Positions 35,098 through 47,157 of a stretch of 64,000 nt of DNA are shown here, in pieces. Origin of the DNA: Papaver somniferum. Lineage: Eukaryota > Streptophyta > Magnoliopsida > Ranunculales > Papaveraceae. The stretch's first letter is position 1. Each line of letters starts with the position of its first letter. The stretch is taken from positions 79,126,783 to 79,190,782 of the forward strand of contig NC_039359.1 of NCBI RefSeq assembly GCF_003573695.1, read 5' to 3'. The notes beneath the pieces were generated by a model. It was not told the origin of the DNA. It worked only from the letters and a program-made list of their open reading frames with translations, and did no database searches. The position numbers were made by a program, and so were the translations under genes.

Positions 35098-37627
35098 TGT
35101 TAGAGCATTCCTCGGTCGAACTCGCATGCCTTGCCATCTCAAGCATGTTTGTCAATTTTAATGATCAAAACTATAAGTCTTGATTTCTAGTCTATTATAG
35201 CTAAGTCTCGGACTAGGATAGAAAGTGTAGTTGAGCTCAAGAACTTTATGGCGATTCATCATACAAGTAGAAGAACTACTCAAGGAACCGGTAGAACTCC
35301 TCGACAAAAATGTATGTGAATACTTGAACTTATCTATCACTCAAAAGTCTATCTACTCCATCTCCTACTCTTTGAGACAAGAAATCGTATGTTATATATA
35401 TAGACTTGGATTATACACATTTGGTATTTCGAGCCGAGTATACATCACCTATCTACATCTCGAAATATGTGTTGGTAAGATTTTCGCTTCGATCAAGTTT
35501 ATCTTTACCATGTGACAAAAGTCATGTTATGTTTCAATCATCTTGAAAATTGCTTTAACGAGAAATGGTGTAAAAACTATATAACGTCCTCTAAGAATGT
35601 TTCAATGATTGAAATGAGAGTTTAGATTACATAACCAATGGTGGACATAAGTATTGTTGTGGAAACACATTTATGTATAAGTCTTATTCCTTGAACCAAA
35701 GTTTGCGAAATTTGTTGATCAAGAGAATTAGAAGAATGGAGTGAGCCAAGTCCGCGAACTTCCGAAGTTCTCAAACCCGAGAATTTCTGTTGTAGTTGAC
35801 AAACTACTTTAGTGAAGCTAAGTCCGCGAACCGGCGAAGTTCTCATACCCGACAATTTTTGCCGGAGTTTGTAAACTCTGCCCGGTAACTTAAGTCCGCG
35901 AACCTAGTCTGCGAACTTGAGAAGGTTATATATCTGAAGATGATTTCTGAATTTAAACTCTAAAAAGCTAAGGAATGCAGTTTACAAACCGTGGATATAA
36001 AAGTTAATGAACTGATTCAAGCGAATCAAATCATCTTTGCTTCAATTGTGTCTTGTGTAGTACATGATATTTCCTTGCAATTGAACAACTCTCTAACTAG
36101 TTCATTTGAAGTCATTTGAAATAGTTATGGTGAAGAAGAACATGGTTGATATGAAATTCTCATATGGCTAACCTTTTGGGTTAACTATTGTTGAACCAAC
36201 AAGTGCATAGTTTGGGTACGGTTAACAAACCTAGAAGCGTGCATTGTCAAGTGTGTGTAACAAGCTAATTTTTCGATCTAACAGTTGAGAAATATTAGCT
36301 TGAATCTAAATCAGGTTTTCATCTAACGGTGAATATTGAATGCTTTGTTACTTAGATAACATTGATTGCAAACCCTGATTTGAAAGACTATATAAAGGAG
36401 ACATCTAGTATTCTGCAAAACTAATCCCCACACCTTATGTGTGATACTAGTTTGTGTGCTAGAGTCGGTTCTCCTTTAACCTTTGGTTTTCTTCTTCTAA
36501 AACCAGGTTAACGACTTAAAGACTTCATTGGGATTGTGAAGCCAGACCGATACTACTTTTATCGTAGTTGTGTAATATGATCTTGCATATTCTATCGTAC
36601 GAGTACAATCAGATTGATTGGATTGAGAGTGATATCTCCGATAGGCAAGATATAAAAAGTAATCACAAACATCTTCGTCTCATTGTTTACGATTCCGCAA
36701 CATCTTGTTTCGCTAACATACAATTAAGATTGTTGTGAGGTGATTGATAACTCTAGGCTGTTCTTCGGGAATATAAGACCGGATTATCAATTGGTTCTTG
36801 TTAACCTTGATTATTATCAAAAGACGAAACAAAACTTTTAGGCTTTATCTGTGGGAGACAGATTGATCCTTTGATAGACTTATCTGTGGGAGACAGATTT
36901 GTTTATTATAAAAGCCTGCGATTTTGGGCCATAGCAAATCTTAGTTATGGGTGAGATCATCTAAGGGAATCAAGTGCGCAGTATCCTGCTGGGATCATAG
37001 GCGTAGGAGCACAACTGTACCTTGGATCAATGAGAGATTGATTGGGGTTCAACTACAGTCCATTCCGAAGTTAGCTTGGAGTAGGCTAGTATATGTAGCG
37101 TCTTAATACAGTGTGTGTTAAATCTGGACTAGGTCCCGGGGTTTTTATGCATTTGCAGTTTCCTCGTTAACAAAATTCTGGTGTCTGTAAGGATTCCATA
37201 TAGAAAATAATAGTGATGGTGAGAATAGTGATTTTATCGGAGAAAAGAGGTTGGTTGGGGATTAAAATTGTTTATCTTTATAGTTGATTTAAATTGATTA
37301 AATTGTTTATCTTTATAGTTGAAATAATACAGGTTGTGCGTTGTAGATCATCAATTAGAATATCCAACCTTTGGTTGTTGATTTAAATTGATTGATCCTT
37401 GGATATTGGTCTTTGGTACCATCCAAGTTATTCCTTGTGTTTGATTACTCGCTGATTTCTATTTGCTCGAGTAAATCCAAACAAGAGAGAGATACTAACT
37501 ACTTGAGATACTTTAACCTAGATTGAGTCTGACTGTCTAGCTGATTCTCTATAAAGTAATTCGGAGTTAGTCCATACATATTGCTAAGAGAAATATTGGG
37601 TGGTGTTGTTAGACCCCCGCTTTTTCA
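35098..37627 (+). repeat. A2 3' LTR with templated filler
   Basis: 2530 bp, same ends as the 5' LTR. At about 37190-37345, sequence of the 5' LTR type (gtgttatttctatttctgc) is replaced by a foreign 78-bp segment plus a duplicated LTR scrap. Confidence 0.9.
37191..37268 (+). repeat. 78-bp copy of flanking host DNA inside the A2 3' LTR
   Basis: Every base matches 37748-37825, which lies outside the element in the 5' part of the interrupted DUF4283 ORF. It is followed by ttgtttatctttatagttga, which appears twice (about 37269 and 37303) around a tttaaattgatt that also occurs at 37380. A patchwork of local copies is typical of break repair by template switching. Confidence 0.85.
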
Positions 37628-37756
37628 AGTTTTATCTATGAAGACTGGATCATCTAGGGAAGAAGGTAGGGTAAGCTTTTCTGCCATTTCATTAGTGAGA
37701 TTTTGAATTTCAAGATTTTCAGATGAAGTAGAGTTCTGAGGTAGAATGGATTCCAT
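37628..37756 (-). pseudogene. DUF4283/zinc-knuckle ORF, N-terminal part
   Basis: Minus-strand ATG at 37756 begins MESILPQNSTSSENLEIQNL and reads in frame to the A2 target site at 37632, then resumes at 28797 on the far side. The open frame extends upstream of this ATG to 38158, but those residues look like translated leader (runs of Ile, Phe and Thr), so the later ATG is preferred. The A2 insertion alone would inactivate the gene. Confidence 0.5.
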
Positions 37757-38845
37757 ATAGAAAATAATAGTGATGGTGAGAATAGTGATTTTATCGGAGA
37801 AAAGAGGTTGGTTGGGGATTAAAATAAGAAAATGAAAGTAAAAGATTCTTGTAGCAGTGCCAAGATAATGATGAGGTCTTATCAAGCAAATTTGAAGATA
37901 CAACCAGATTGGGTCATCAAAAGCAGACTGATCCTTAAAATGGGAACTCTGAGAGAGTTGAATACAATCTGGGAAATGGGGAGGAGTGGAATGGTATGGT
38001 TTTATGAAAGGTTCCCAAATTTTGTTTTTAAGCAAAGAGCTCGAGTCATAGATACTAGATAACCTGGTACCCTTTATTGGAGCAGCAGAAAAAGACATGG
38101 GCTTAGATATCACGTGGTGCTTATGACCAGGAAATAAGCAAGAGGTATACTTCACCATTACTTAACATTATTCTTTGTACATCAAGATTATACGTAAGCA
38201 TGATGGACATGAAGGTTGGTGAGAATTTAAGAGCATTGTCTTTGCCTAGATAGTGACACCGAGTATCTTTACACAACCTTCCAACTGCCATAAACATAGA
38301 TGTGGGTGGTAAAAAAGAGATATGAAAACAGAAAGGGTGAGGTTTTTTAGGGTTAAAATTGGATTTACTGGTATTGAAAGAATAGTTTTTTCTTTATGAT
38401 TGGAAAGAGTATGTTTGCATGGGACATGAAAGAAATAATCCAACTGCTGGTAATACCCCATTTAAAAACAATGCCTCCCAACAGGTGCTGCTTGCTCTGA
38501 ATCTGCATAAAACCAATAGTTTTAATTAAAACTCAAATAAACTATTCAAAATTAGGTAGCCGAATTACACTCCTCTTAAAGGTAATTCCAACAGAATTGA
38601 ATGAAAAAGAAGCGTATAAAATTAGACTTTGAAAATAGGATTTAGTAGGGTAATGATGGTATTTGAAGGGTTGTGCATGGCATTGAAGTGCGCGAATAGA
38701 AAAACGACAAGATGCTTGACCAAACGCCATAAAAGGCCATTTATGTGTAATCTACCACCTTTATTTAAGAGATGCAGGGTAATTAGCCGAATATTATACC
38801 AAATTATGCAAAGATAGGAACATAAAGAGATCAAGAGACAAGAAA
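37757..38845. other. Region between divergent ORFs
   Basis: Between the minus-strand DUF4283 start and the plus-strand acidic ORF. Short ORFs on both strands overlap each other and show no domain. It could hold the leader or promoter of either; no specific signal is supported. Confidence 0.35.
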
Positions 38846-39601
38846 ATGGCCAATGTTGAATCTAGTTCCACCGGCGGAGGGAATCCAGGCTTACCACCTG
38901 ATTCAGATGCAATGCGACATGCAAAGAGAGCAGTTGAGGCTTTAACCAGTTTAGAGATGGAGGAATTGATTGCTCATATGAATCTGGAGAAGACAAAGAA
39001 GAAAGAGCAAGAGGAGAGATGAGAATATGAGAGATACAAAATAGAGAATGATGAGGATTTTCAACTATGGTTAAGGAAATTGGATGTTGTTGATGCACGA
39101 AGACATAGGAGGAGGCTCCAGTGAAGAGGAGAATGGAAAGTTTCATTTGGAAAAACTCGAAATATGACTGAGAGTGACAATGGAGATGAAGGAGAGAAAA
39201 TCTGTGAGGAAGAAACAATGGAGGAAAGTAGTGATGATTCCATTATAATGAAAAAGAGAGCAAGGAAATTAGAGAAAAAGAAGAGGAAAAGACATGAATA
39301 TGAGGAGGAAATGTATACGCGTTATCTTGCAGAAAAGGAACACAATCCCCGTAGGTTTGCTCGGACCATGTCAGACTCGCTTAAAGTTGATTCCGACGGA
39401 GAGGAAATTCCTGGATTGGATAACGATGGAGAACCTATTTTTTCTGGTGCGATGGAGCCCTGCATTGATGACAATGATGATGAAGATCTCCAGGGACCTT
39501 ATACAACTTCATACAGTGATGATGGTAAGGGTCCTTATTATGTCTTTGATGAGTTGAACTACACCAGTGACAGTGATAATGATGAGGACGATTCTGAATG
39601 A
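38846..39601 (+). pseudogene. Acidic low-complexity ORF with two in-frame TGA codons
   Basis: ATG at 38846 opens one frame of 251 codons to the TGA at 39599, interrupted by TGA at 39020-39022 and 39122-39124. Both could be CGA to TGA changes. The N-terminal part is Ala/Glu/Lys-rich and helix-like (HAKRAVEALTSLEMEELIAH). The middle is strongly basic (MKKRARKLEKKKRKRHEYEE), a possible nuclear signal. The C-terminus is very acidic (DSDNDEDDSE). An alternative start at 39164 gives 145 codons without stops. I do not recognise the family. It is next to LINE-like pieces, so it may belong to a transposon. Confidence 0.4.
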
Positions 39602-40662
39602 TTGTCAGGAAGGTACTATCAATTCCCCTTGAACTATAATATTTAGACTTATCAGTCAAAAATTCTCTTGAACATCTTCGTGAAAATTTGTAGGAAAATT
39701 GATGGTATTTACTGTTGCTAAATAAGTGCTTGGATAAGGGAGTTCCAATGGCTATCATTTGGTGGTAAGATCTTTTGTGGTTTTTTGTTTGATGGGTATT
39801 AGGGGTTTCTATTTTGTGATGCATATTGTGATTTTTGGATACTGTTGGTGAAAAATGCATGGGTCGAAAGTCAGCTTGAAGAGTTGCAGTAGAAGTAATA
39901 GTAGAACTTTTCTTAGCAGATGGAATTGCAAAGTTGCAACCTTGATTTTTGATTGTATAAAGGGGGTTATGATAAAATTGAAGGACTTTAGGATGTGTAG
40001 GATTAATCTTTTGCTTGTTTATTCTTTCCTTGAATGTAATTACCCTGGTTATGACCTTGTAAATGTTTGGAATTTCTGTAGTACTAGACTTGTGCTTGGT
40101 GTTGGTTTGTTTTGCTTGAAGTTGATTGTCTATTTTTCGTGTTCTTTTGATTTCAGTAGCAATAGAATGGGAAGAGTAAATATGAATACATGTGATTTCT
40201 TAGTGAAAGGCACTAGAATCCCAAAGATCGTTAAAAAGAGATATATAAAAGTGATATATTTAAGCTTGCTAAGATGAACACTGAATTGCATCAGGAGAAA
40301 GAGTTTTTTCCTATATCACAATGAAGGAGCAGAGATCAAGGAGTTTCTGTTTGTAAGGAGTAACGCTCTTTGTACTTATTTGAAAGAGCTTTCTCAAAAC
40401 ATAAATTTTATCGAAAATCCTATTTATAGTTTGGAAAATACGAAAATGTTGAGAATAAGAATCATTAATAAGAAGCGCGTTTCATAGACATTCTTATATT
40501 CACGTCTCAAAAAAAAACACAAAAACACTCAATATCCAAAAATACGGGAGAGAGAATGAGCACTACCGAGGAGGTGTTTTGGGGAAATTTCAAATCTAAA
40601 GTTTTTTAAAATTTTCTCTTTACGGTGGGTTCTTCGATCCATCCTTCTGAAATCCGGGGAAG
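39602..40662. other. Non-coding stretch
   Basis: A 140-codon open frame at 39855-40277 has Cys/Phe/Leu-rich composition without pattern and is treated as chance. An A-rich run occurs at 40507-40522. Nothing else is supported. Confidence 0.4.
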
Positions 40663-41011
40663 ATGTTTAGGCAATCTTCAGTTTCAAATGATGATCCAAG
40701 ATCAACTTCATCATATATTCCTTCTCTTGAGGAATCATATGGTCTCAAAGGAGGAATAAAAACAAAACCTACAAACAAAGAGATAATGGAAATTCCGATA
40801 ATAACCCAGATCGATCCATTGTTGAAGGTGTTGATAAGAGTTTGGTGAATCAACCATCTTCCTTTATGCAGCAAAATAAGTAAGAATGGAGAGGCTTGTT
40901 TCCAAAATCTAGAGAAGTTTCTTCAATCATCCCTATGAAGTTTCCTCCTCCAGTTGAAGTAAGCAAAAAAGTTCCATTAGCTATTAGATCTTACATGGGC
41001 AAGAATAGATA
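40663..41011 (+). pseudogene. DUF4283-type ORF, N-terminal scrap
   Basis: ATG at 40663 starts a Ser-rich stretch. Near 40835 the frame shifts, and the new frame reads EWRGLFPKSREVSSIIPMKF then PPPVE after a TAA at about 40880. This resembles the W..LF ... L.y.pP segment before DUF4283 in plant LINE-like ORF1 proteins. Weak evidence; a chance match is possible. Confidence 0.3.
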
Positions 41012-41153
41012 TTAGCTAGCGCCAGATATTGAATTTAGAATAGTTTAGAACTGGGATAGGGATGTGAGATAAATCTTAATCACTAAAAGATATCAATAAC
41101 TAAAAGATTCTTTTAGTTGATTGTTTCGTTTCATTGTGGTGTGTGTATGCTAT

Positions 41154-44100
41154 TGTTGACGGTGGATTTTCGACAAGGGTCAAAATCATAAAATCATGAT
41201 ACTGCATGTTTCTGACCCGGATTCGGGAACGCATGTGACGATCCATATTTTACGACCCATGAAACGTTTTCACGATCTCTGATCGAGTACCTCTCAGAGC
41301 CACGATTAATATGATTCTCTAAAGGCCTTCCACTTGCTGAGCGTTCGATGCTGTGAATTTCATCGCGTCCCTCTATATAGAAAAAATATTGGGCGGTCCT
41401 CCTTACATAATTGTTTGTTTAGAGAACAAAACGCCTTCAGGACGTCGGTGACACTCGTTGTTCCCTGACTACATAGAGGTACCTGCCTCTACATAGAAGA
41501 ACGATTGGGCGGTTCTCCGTAAGATTGAGAGCAATAACGCCTTCAGGACGTCGGTGATACTCACTGTTCCCTGACTATGTAGAGAGACGTGTATAGATCC
41601 GGGAGGTTCTCCGTAATATTGAGAGAAATAACGTCTTCAGGACTTCGGCAACACTTGCTGTTTCACTGACTATACACAAGAGATTAAATTCTACCGTGAC
41701 ATTCACCACTGAATTCCTAGAAGATAATCTATCTTATCTCATTACTCCTATTTCATGATCGAAATGGTAATAGATAAATGTATTACTCCGATTTCATGAT
41801 CGAATCCACGGCTGATCTCATGAACTGGTAATAGATATTACTCCAATTTCATGGTTGAACCCACGGCTGGTCTCATGAAATGATAATATCACCACTTATT
41901 TTAATACTCCGATTTCATGGTCGAATCCACGATCCCATGGAATGGTAATACCTATTTTATTATTCCGAATTCATGGTCGAATCCACGGCTGATCCTATGA
42001 ATTGATGATAAAAAACTACTCATCTTTATTACTCAGTTTCATGAATTATTCACCACTGAATTTCATAAATTAGTAATAAATACTCAGCAACCGGGAATCT
42101 GGACCACCACTGAGTAAGCCCCACAAAATGGTGCAAGTGTACTCGACAATGATGTATGACTGAGCGCCCGGATGCACAAACGAGTATTCAAAAATATGGA
42201 AAACGAGGAATCTTACACAAAATAGGAGGGATAAACAAATAATAATAATAAAATAGTGGAGAGGCGACCATGGGGCGGGCCCACCGGCCGGCCGGCCGTG
42301 CCATAGGTGTGGCCGGACCCATGCCTCTCCCATTATTTTTCTTATTTTATCATTTTCATGAACTCATGAAAACTCCCTCATCCCAGCAACTTTCCTTGTT
42401 TGAGAAAAACTCACGGTTTCTCCATATTTTGATGAACTCATGGAAAATAATATAAAATTAGGGAAAGGCGTGCGGGATCGGGAAACATAGCCGGCCGGCA
42501 ATGCCCAAGCCGTAGTCGGTCCCACACCTTGGAAACCCTAACTTTTCATAATTATTATTTCCCTCAACTCATGAAGCTCCCTTGTTTCAACAAAAACTCA
42601 TGGATTCTCCATAACTTCAAGGATTCTCCATAACTTCAAGGATTCATGAAGAATAATATTATAAAATAGGGAAAGGTGTGCTGGACCGGGCAACCTAGCC
42701 GGCCGGCCATGCCCAAGCCATGGCCGGTCTCACACCTTGCAAACCCTAACTTTTCATAATTATTATTTTCCTCAATTCATGAAACCCCTGGGTTTGAGCA
42801 AAATTCATGATTTCTTAAAATATTTATGAATTGAGCATACATGCTCATTCCAACAAAAATCAAGAGTTTCAGCCAAGATGAAACTCTTCTGAATATTCAC
42901 AATGTTGCTCGAACGCGCATCAGAAAATACTGAAACTCTCAGTATGGACACATGGATACCATGGAAACACGTGCATGCCTTCATGACCGACCAGAGTCAT
43001 TCCTAGGGCTTGCACAAAGCCGGTCCCACATGTTTTCATAATTCTGACCTAATTTGCTCAATTGCTCATACTGGGACCAAACTTTCTCCAACCAACTGGA
43101 GGATTCTTCAAACGAACAACAATTGGTCACGTGACCACCAAGATCCGGTCCTATGGCCTCTTGGTCGGTCGCCCATCTCTCATACCTAGGTTTTATCACC
43201 TAATGCTGAACCCAGCAATATTTCAGAAAATGATGAAACCGGTATTTAATCATCATTCTTTCACCAACTCTCAAAACCGAGAACCCTGGTGCATGCTTAC
43301 TCGAGCAATGGTCACCACATGGACGCCCATCATCCCAAGTGGTCGGTCCCTCTTCACTCATGATAAATTTTCAGCAATTTTCTAATTGATGAAGGATTGA
43401 TCAAAAATTAGGGTTTCGAACAAACGCTCATGAAATCAGTATTCTGAGCAAGTTCAAACATTAAATTATGTTGATCCAGCAATCATCATCTAAATTAATT
43501 ATATAATATTCGGTAATCTACCAATATTTTAATTAATATTTTATTGGGTCACGTCATTAGTAAATAATTCGTCGAATCGAGCAATACTTGCTTAATTGCT
43601 CGAATATTGATCCAACTAAGAATATTCAGTAATCTGTCGAATTGGGAAATACTTGCTCAGTTTCTTGTCAAATTCTCAATATTCAATGATTTGCAGAATT
43701 GAGCAATACTTGCTCAGTCACTCAAATACTGGTCAATAATTCACTGAATCGCGGAGCATTCATCACTCATGCTCGATTCAACAAAATATAGACTCATGGT
43801 CTAAACAGTCAACAACTGACTAATTAAAACACGTCTGCCTTGCAGACTTCACGATTCGTGAGACATCAATCACGTCACAAATAGGGGGATATCACTTAGG
43901 GTTTTGGTCTGGCGGCCTATGGCACGTGGATACATCCACGACGAGAAGTGTGAGTAAGTTGTGCAAACGGTTGAAGGAGTTAGCAAAGTAGTGGGTGCAC
44001 GATCAGTCAAGTCTCCACACGACATGGAACTGACTTTACTATGATCTCCCACTTTCCCACTCTTTCACTCACGAAACCGTCACACTTACAGGGATTAATG

Positions 44101-44545
44101 TGTTCACTACTCTGACAGTATAAATAAGTCTCTGAATCCATGATTGAAAAACAAGAATTACATCAGTAATCATCCACAAATAATTTATCGAGTAAATACT
44201 CTTAAGAATTCATCAATCTACCAAAACTTATTCGAACTCAACAGTTCACCAATTATTGCAGAAACCCACAACACATCCACGATCCTTGATCATCATTGAT
44301 CAACACAATTCTCAGCTTCCCTCCTACATATCAACTCATCTCCCTCTTTGCGACCGAATTGACTCTAGAACGGCCATTGTTTTGGTTTAGGCCGGAGTCA
44401 TACAGATTGATTTCCGAATCTAAGCACCCCCTTTGCAGCGGTGCATCTGTGTGAGGATTAACATTTTGCCGGATGAGGAGTCTCGACAGCACGCTCAACT
44501 CTTCACTTTCCCAAAAAACCGACGGCCCGTTTTTCCCCATCCACA
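41154..44545 (+). repeat. E 5' LTR
   Basis: 3392 bp and rich in internal repeats: about three units of around 100 bp with gcgg(t)tctccgtaagattg and cttcaggacgtcggtgat (41360-41690); about five units of 50-70 bp with tttcatg(a/g)tcgaatccacgg (41745-42010); duplicated GGCCGGCCGG-containing blocks (about 42290-42720); and gagcaatacttgctca units (43575-43730). The tataaataag at 44119 is a fair TATA box. Confidence 0.9.
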
Positions 44546-44548
44546 GAT

Positions 44549-44566
44549 TGGCGACCACAGTGGGAG
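44549..44566 (+). other. E primer-binding site
   Basis: TGGCGACCACAGTGGGAG starts three bases after the LTR. TGG plus position support it; I cannot assign the tRNA. Confidence 0.6.
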
Positions 44567-44803
44567 ATTAATCTCTCGGTCACAATCTCACATTATCACA
44601 AAATTGCTGGTCTTAGGCCTGGGTTAGTTACAAATGCAAACGATGCTATCACTAGAAACAATAACAATGATGGTATTCCAGAAACCATTACCGCTTCCAA
44701 CGATGGTGGTACCAGTCCTCCTCAAACCAACGTTGAAAATCATCCTATCTTCGGCCGGCATCCCGAAGAGGTCAGACAAAATCCACCTACCACAACCGAT
44801 CTC

Positions 44804-46290
44804 ATGAAGGTTCAGGAAGTTCTCGCTAATAATCAGACTGACATGGCTGCAACACAGAAAGAGTTGTGCAATTATCTCAAAACTCTCACTGACAATATGT
44901 CAGAGAAGATTCAGGAGAAAGGAAAAGCCGAGGAAACATCTGATCTTGAAGTTGTTCCAGTCCACACAGTTGACGATGATGAAGTCCACAAAGCTGCGGA
45001 AAACCCACCAACAAAGGAGTCTGCCGGTTTCATCACTCGTGAAGATAAAGAGCGATTCATGAAGGATCGAGGAAAGGGCAAGGCACCATCTGTCCATCGT
45101 CATCAACCTCCCTATTCCTCTGTTGTACAGAGGATTTCTCTCCCGAAGGGCTATACTTCTTCAACTTTCACACTTTACAATGGAACGAGGAACGCCCGAG
45201 AGCATGTTTCTCGATTCCTGGAGGCATTAGGAGAACATGAACACAATGATGTCGTCCGAATGAAGGAGTTCTCAAAGTCTCTGACCGACCGAGCATATAC
45301 TTGGTACAACAACATCGCACCAAGGAGCATCGCTAATTGTGGAGAAATGGTTAATGCCTTCTACATGAAATACTTTTTCGTTTCAAAGCAGATTACTCTT
45401 TCTGACTTAGGGAGAATGGCTCAGAAAAACACCGAACATTCGAACGAATATGTTAAGAGGTTCAAAATTCAAGACTTGGATTGTTATGATCCTAATGTTA
45501 CTTAACAACAATTGGTGCACTTGTGCATCAACGGGATGATCCCTGTATACAGAGCCTTGCTGGAAAATCTCCGGTTCCAAACTTTGTCAGAACTCCATGA
45601 AGCGGCTAAGAGATCAACAACTACTTCTCCAGCCTTACTGGAAAGAACAAAATTGTCAAAACCGAGGAGCCGCGAGACACTCGAATCAACATCAGACGCC
45701 TAGTCAGTAAACAATACAATGTTCAACCTTCCATGTATGTTGCTGAAGGATGCAAAAGGAAAGCTGAGGCGCAACAACATAAGAATTCTCCTCCAGCATC
45801 CCATCCTACAAAAGCACCAAGGAAGGACAACCAGGCTAGAAATGCACAACCACCGGATCAGCGTCAGTAGAACGACCAATAAGAGCAATATTTCTATTTT
45901 CCCATTGAAGAGGTGATCGAGTTATTGGAAGTCTGGATTCAAGACGGTGCGATCAAACTACCTCCCGTCAGAAGAGAGCCGACAGAAGAAGAAGTGGAAA
46001 ATCCATGCTACTGTCGCTTTCATAGATATGTCAGTCATCCAACAAGTGATTGCAGAACGCTGAAGCACATATTCAAAGAAAAGGCTGATTCAGGGGAATT
46101 GGGGACCGAAGGAGTGCACAGAAATCCTCTCCCTATCAGAACGTTTGCACTCTCCGAGCAACCGGTCAAGGAAGCAGTTCAATACTTAATTGAGCATGTC
46201 TGCGAGTTGCTGTACTTGTCAAAGGCTCAAAGAGATGACATGTTTACTGCACTAAACCACATTGTGTCAGGGAAACGACTAACAATTTAG
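44804..46290 (+). pseudogene. E gag (gypsy type), broken
   Basis: ATG at 44804. Residues of about 115-235 match Retrotrans_gag (REHVSRFLEALGEHEHNDVV, then SLTDRAYTWYNNIAPRSIAN, then FFVSKQ). A TAA at 45503-45505 interrupts the frame, which continues in phase (LCINGMIPVYRALLENLRFQ). Frame changes occur around 45700-45910. The last part carries C-RFHRYVS-H-PTSD-C (46012-46053) followed by a KEKADSGELG tail, as in element C. Both belong to one gag type. It can no longer make full gag. Confidence 0.8.
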
Positions 46291-46338
46291 GAGACGCTCC
46301 ATGAACCTCCAGCAACAGACAAAGACATGTATGACTGA

Positions 46339-47157
46339 GGACTTCTCACTACAATCCTCAAGGGAAATGAATTCAAGCGAGCGTTGGTTGATGTTGGCAC
46401 TGCTTTTAACATCATCCCCTTGAAAACCCTCGAAGCCGCTGGCATCACTCGACAAGAAGCAATTCATGCTCCTATCTCAATCAGAGACCATGAAGGAATC
46501 TCCAGAGATGCTTACGGTTACATCATTCTCAAGATAAGGAATGATTCAATCTGGACAAGAACTAATTTTTTCATAATTAAGGAGGATCCAGCATATGACA
46601 TGGCCCTTGGGCGAGCATGGATTCATGATGGAAAAGTTGATGCGATATCATCGTCTTCAGCTGCGCATTTATCCATTGAAGAAAGCTCTGACTCGGAAGA
46701 TGATCAACCGTTCGAGCATTTGGGAAAAGTCGAAGCCTTGATGGAACTCACACAAAAACCTGGGGAAAGCGCCCACGAATTCGTCATAAGATTTCACACT
46801 CAGGAAAGTATCATTCCCCCTGATGCATATGTATTACCAACTTTCAAATATGCTGCCCTAGTCCGGGGACTCAGTTTCGCTCAAAACCTAGCTATCACCA
46901 AACATTATGAGTGGTTAGTTTCTCCTCAGCAATACTTCACTAAGTGGTTAGATGCAGAACCTCTCAAAATTCAGCACTCCACCAACACGGTCATCTCCAG
47001 AATAATGGCCAAGTTTGATAAACAATATCCTAGATCCAAAACCCAAAAGAAAATCCTCAATCACTCACCAATCAAGAAATCAAAACCAAAACCGAAATCT
47101 AAAAGCCTCACATATCTCAGAAGTTCAAAGTTCGAGAGACTATGGAAAGAAAACTAA
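46339..47157 (+). pseudogene. E retropepsin-like domain fused to a gag-like tail
   Basis: This is the same frame as the Cys/His piece, after TAG and TGA codons. Residues RALVDVGTAFNIIPLKTLEA, then YDMALGRAWIHDGKV, give the fold of a retroviral-type aspartic protease. The active-site triplet, normally D-S-G or D-T-G, is D-V-G here (Asp codon at 46390). After the protease one expects reverse transcriptase; instead the frame reads ELTQKPGESAHEFVIRFHTQ with a later ALVRGLSFAQNL, a gag-like pattern, then a basic end. TAA at 47155. Protease call is good, gag-like tail is tentative. Confidence 0.65.

Larger units (their letters stand above)
28803..37627 (+). mobile_element. Non-autonomous element A2 (A family), complete
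   Basis: It has LTRs at 28803-31241 and 35098-37627, primer site, two ORFs without recognisable domains, a repeat-rich tail and a purine tract. The 5-bp duplication agttt (28798-28802 and 37628-37632) is exact. Deleting the element with one duplicate copy reconnects the interrupted minus-strand DUF4283 frame. It shares LTRs, leader and the internal part from about 33440 onward with A1, but not the coding middle. Confidence 0.9.

Noticed and set aside
37757..38158. Upstream extension of the DUF4283 N-terminal ORF
   Set aside because: The frame is open, but the residues look like translated leader; the ATG at 37756 starts the family-like sequence.
39855..40277. 140-codon plus-strand open frame
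   Set aside because: No motif, Cys/Phe-rich without spacing, no homologous frame in the window; likely chance.
42070..42333. 87-codon minus-strand ORF, repeated at 51216-51479
   Set aside because: Kept in both copies only because the LTRs are near identical there; it lies in LTR DNA with GGCCGG repeats.
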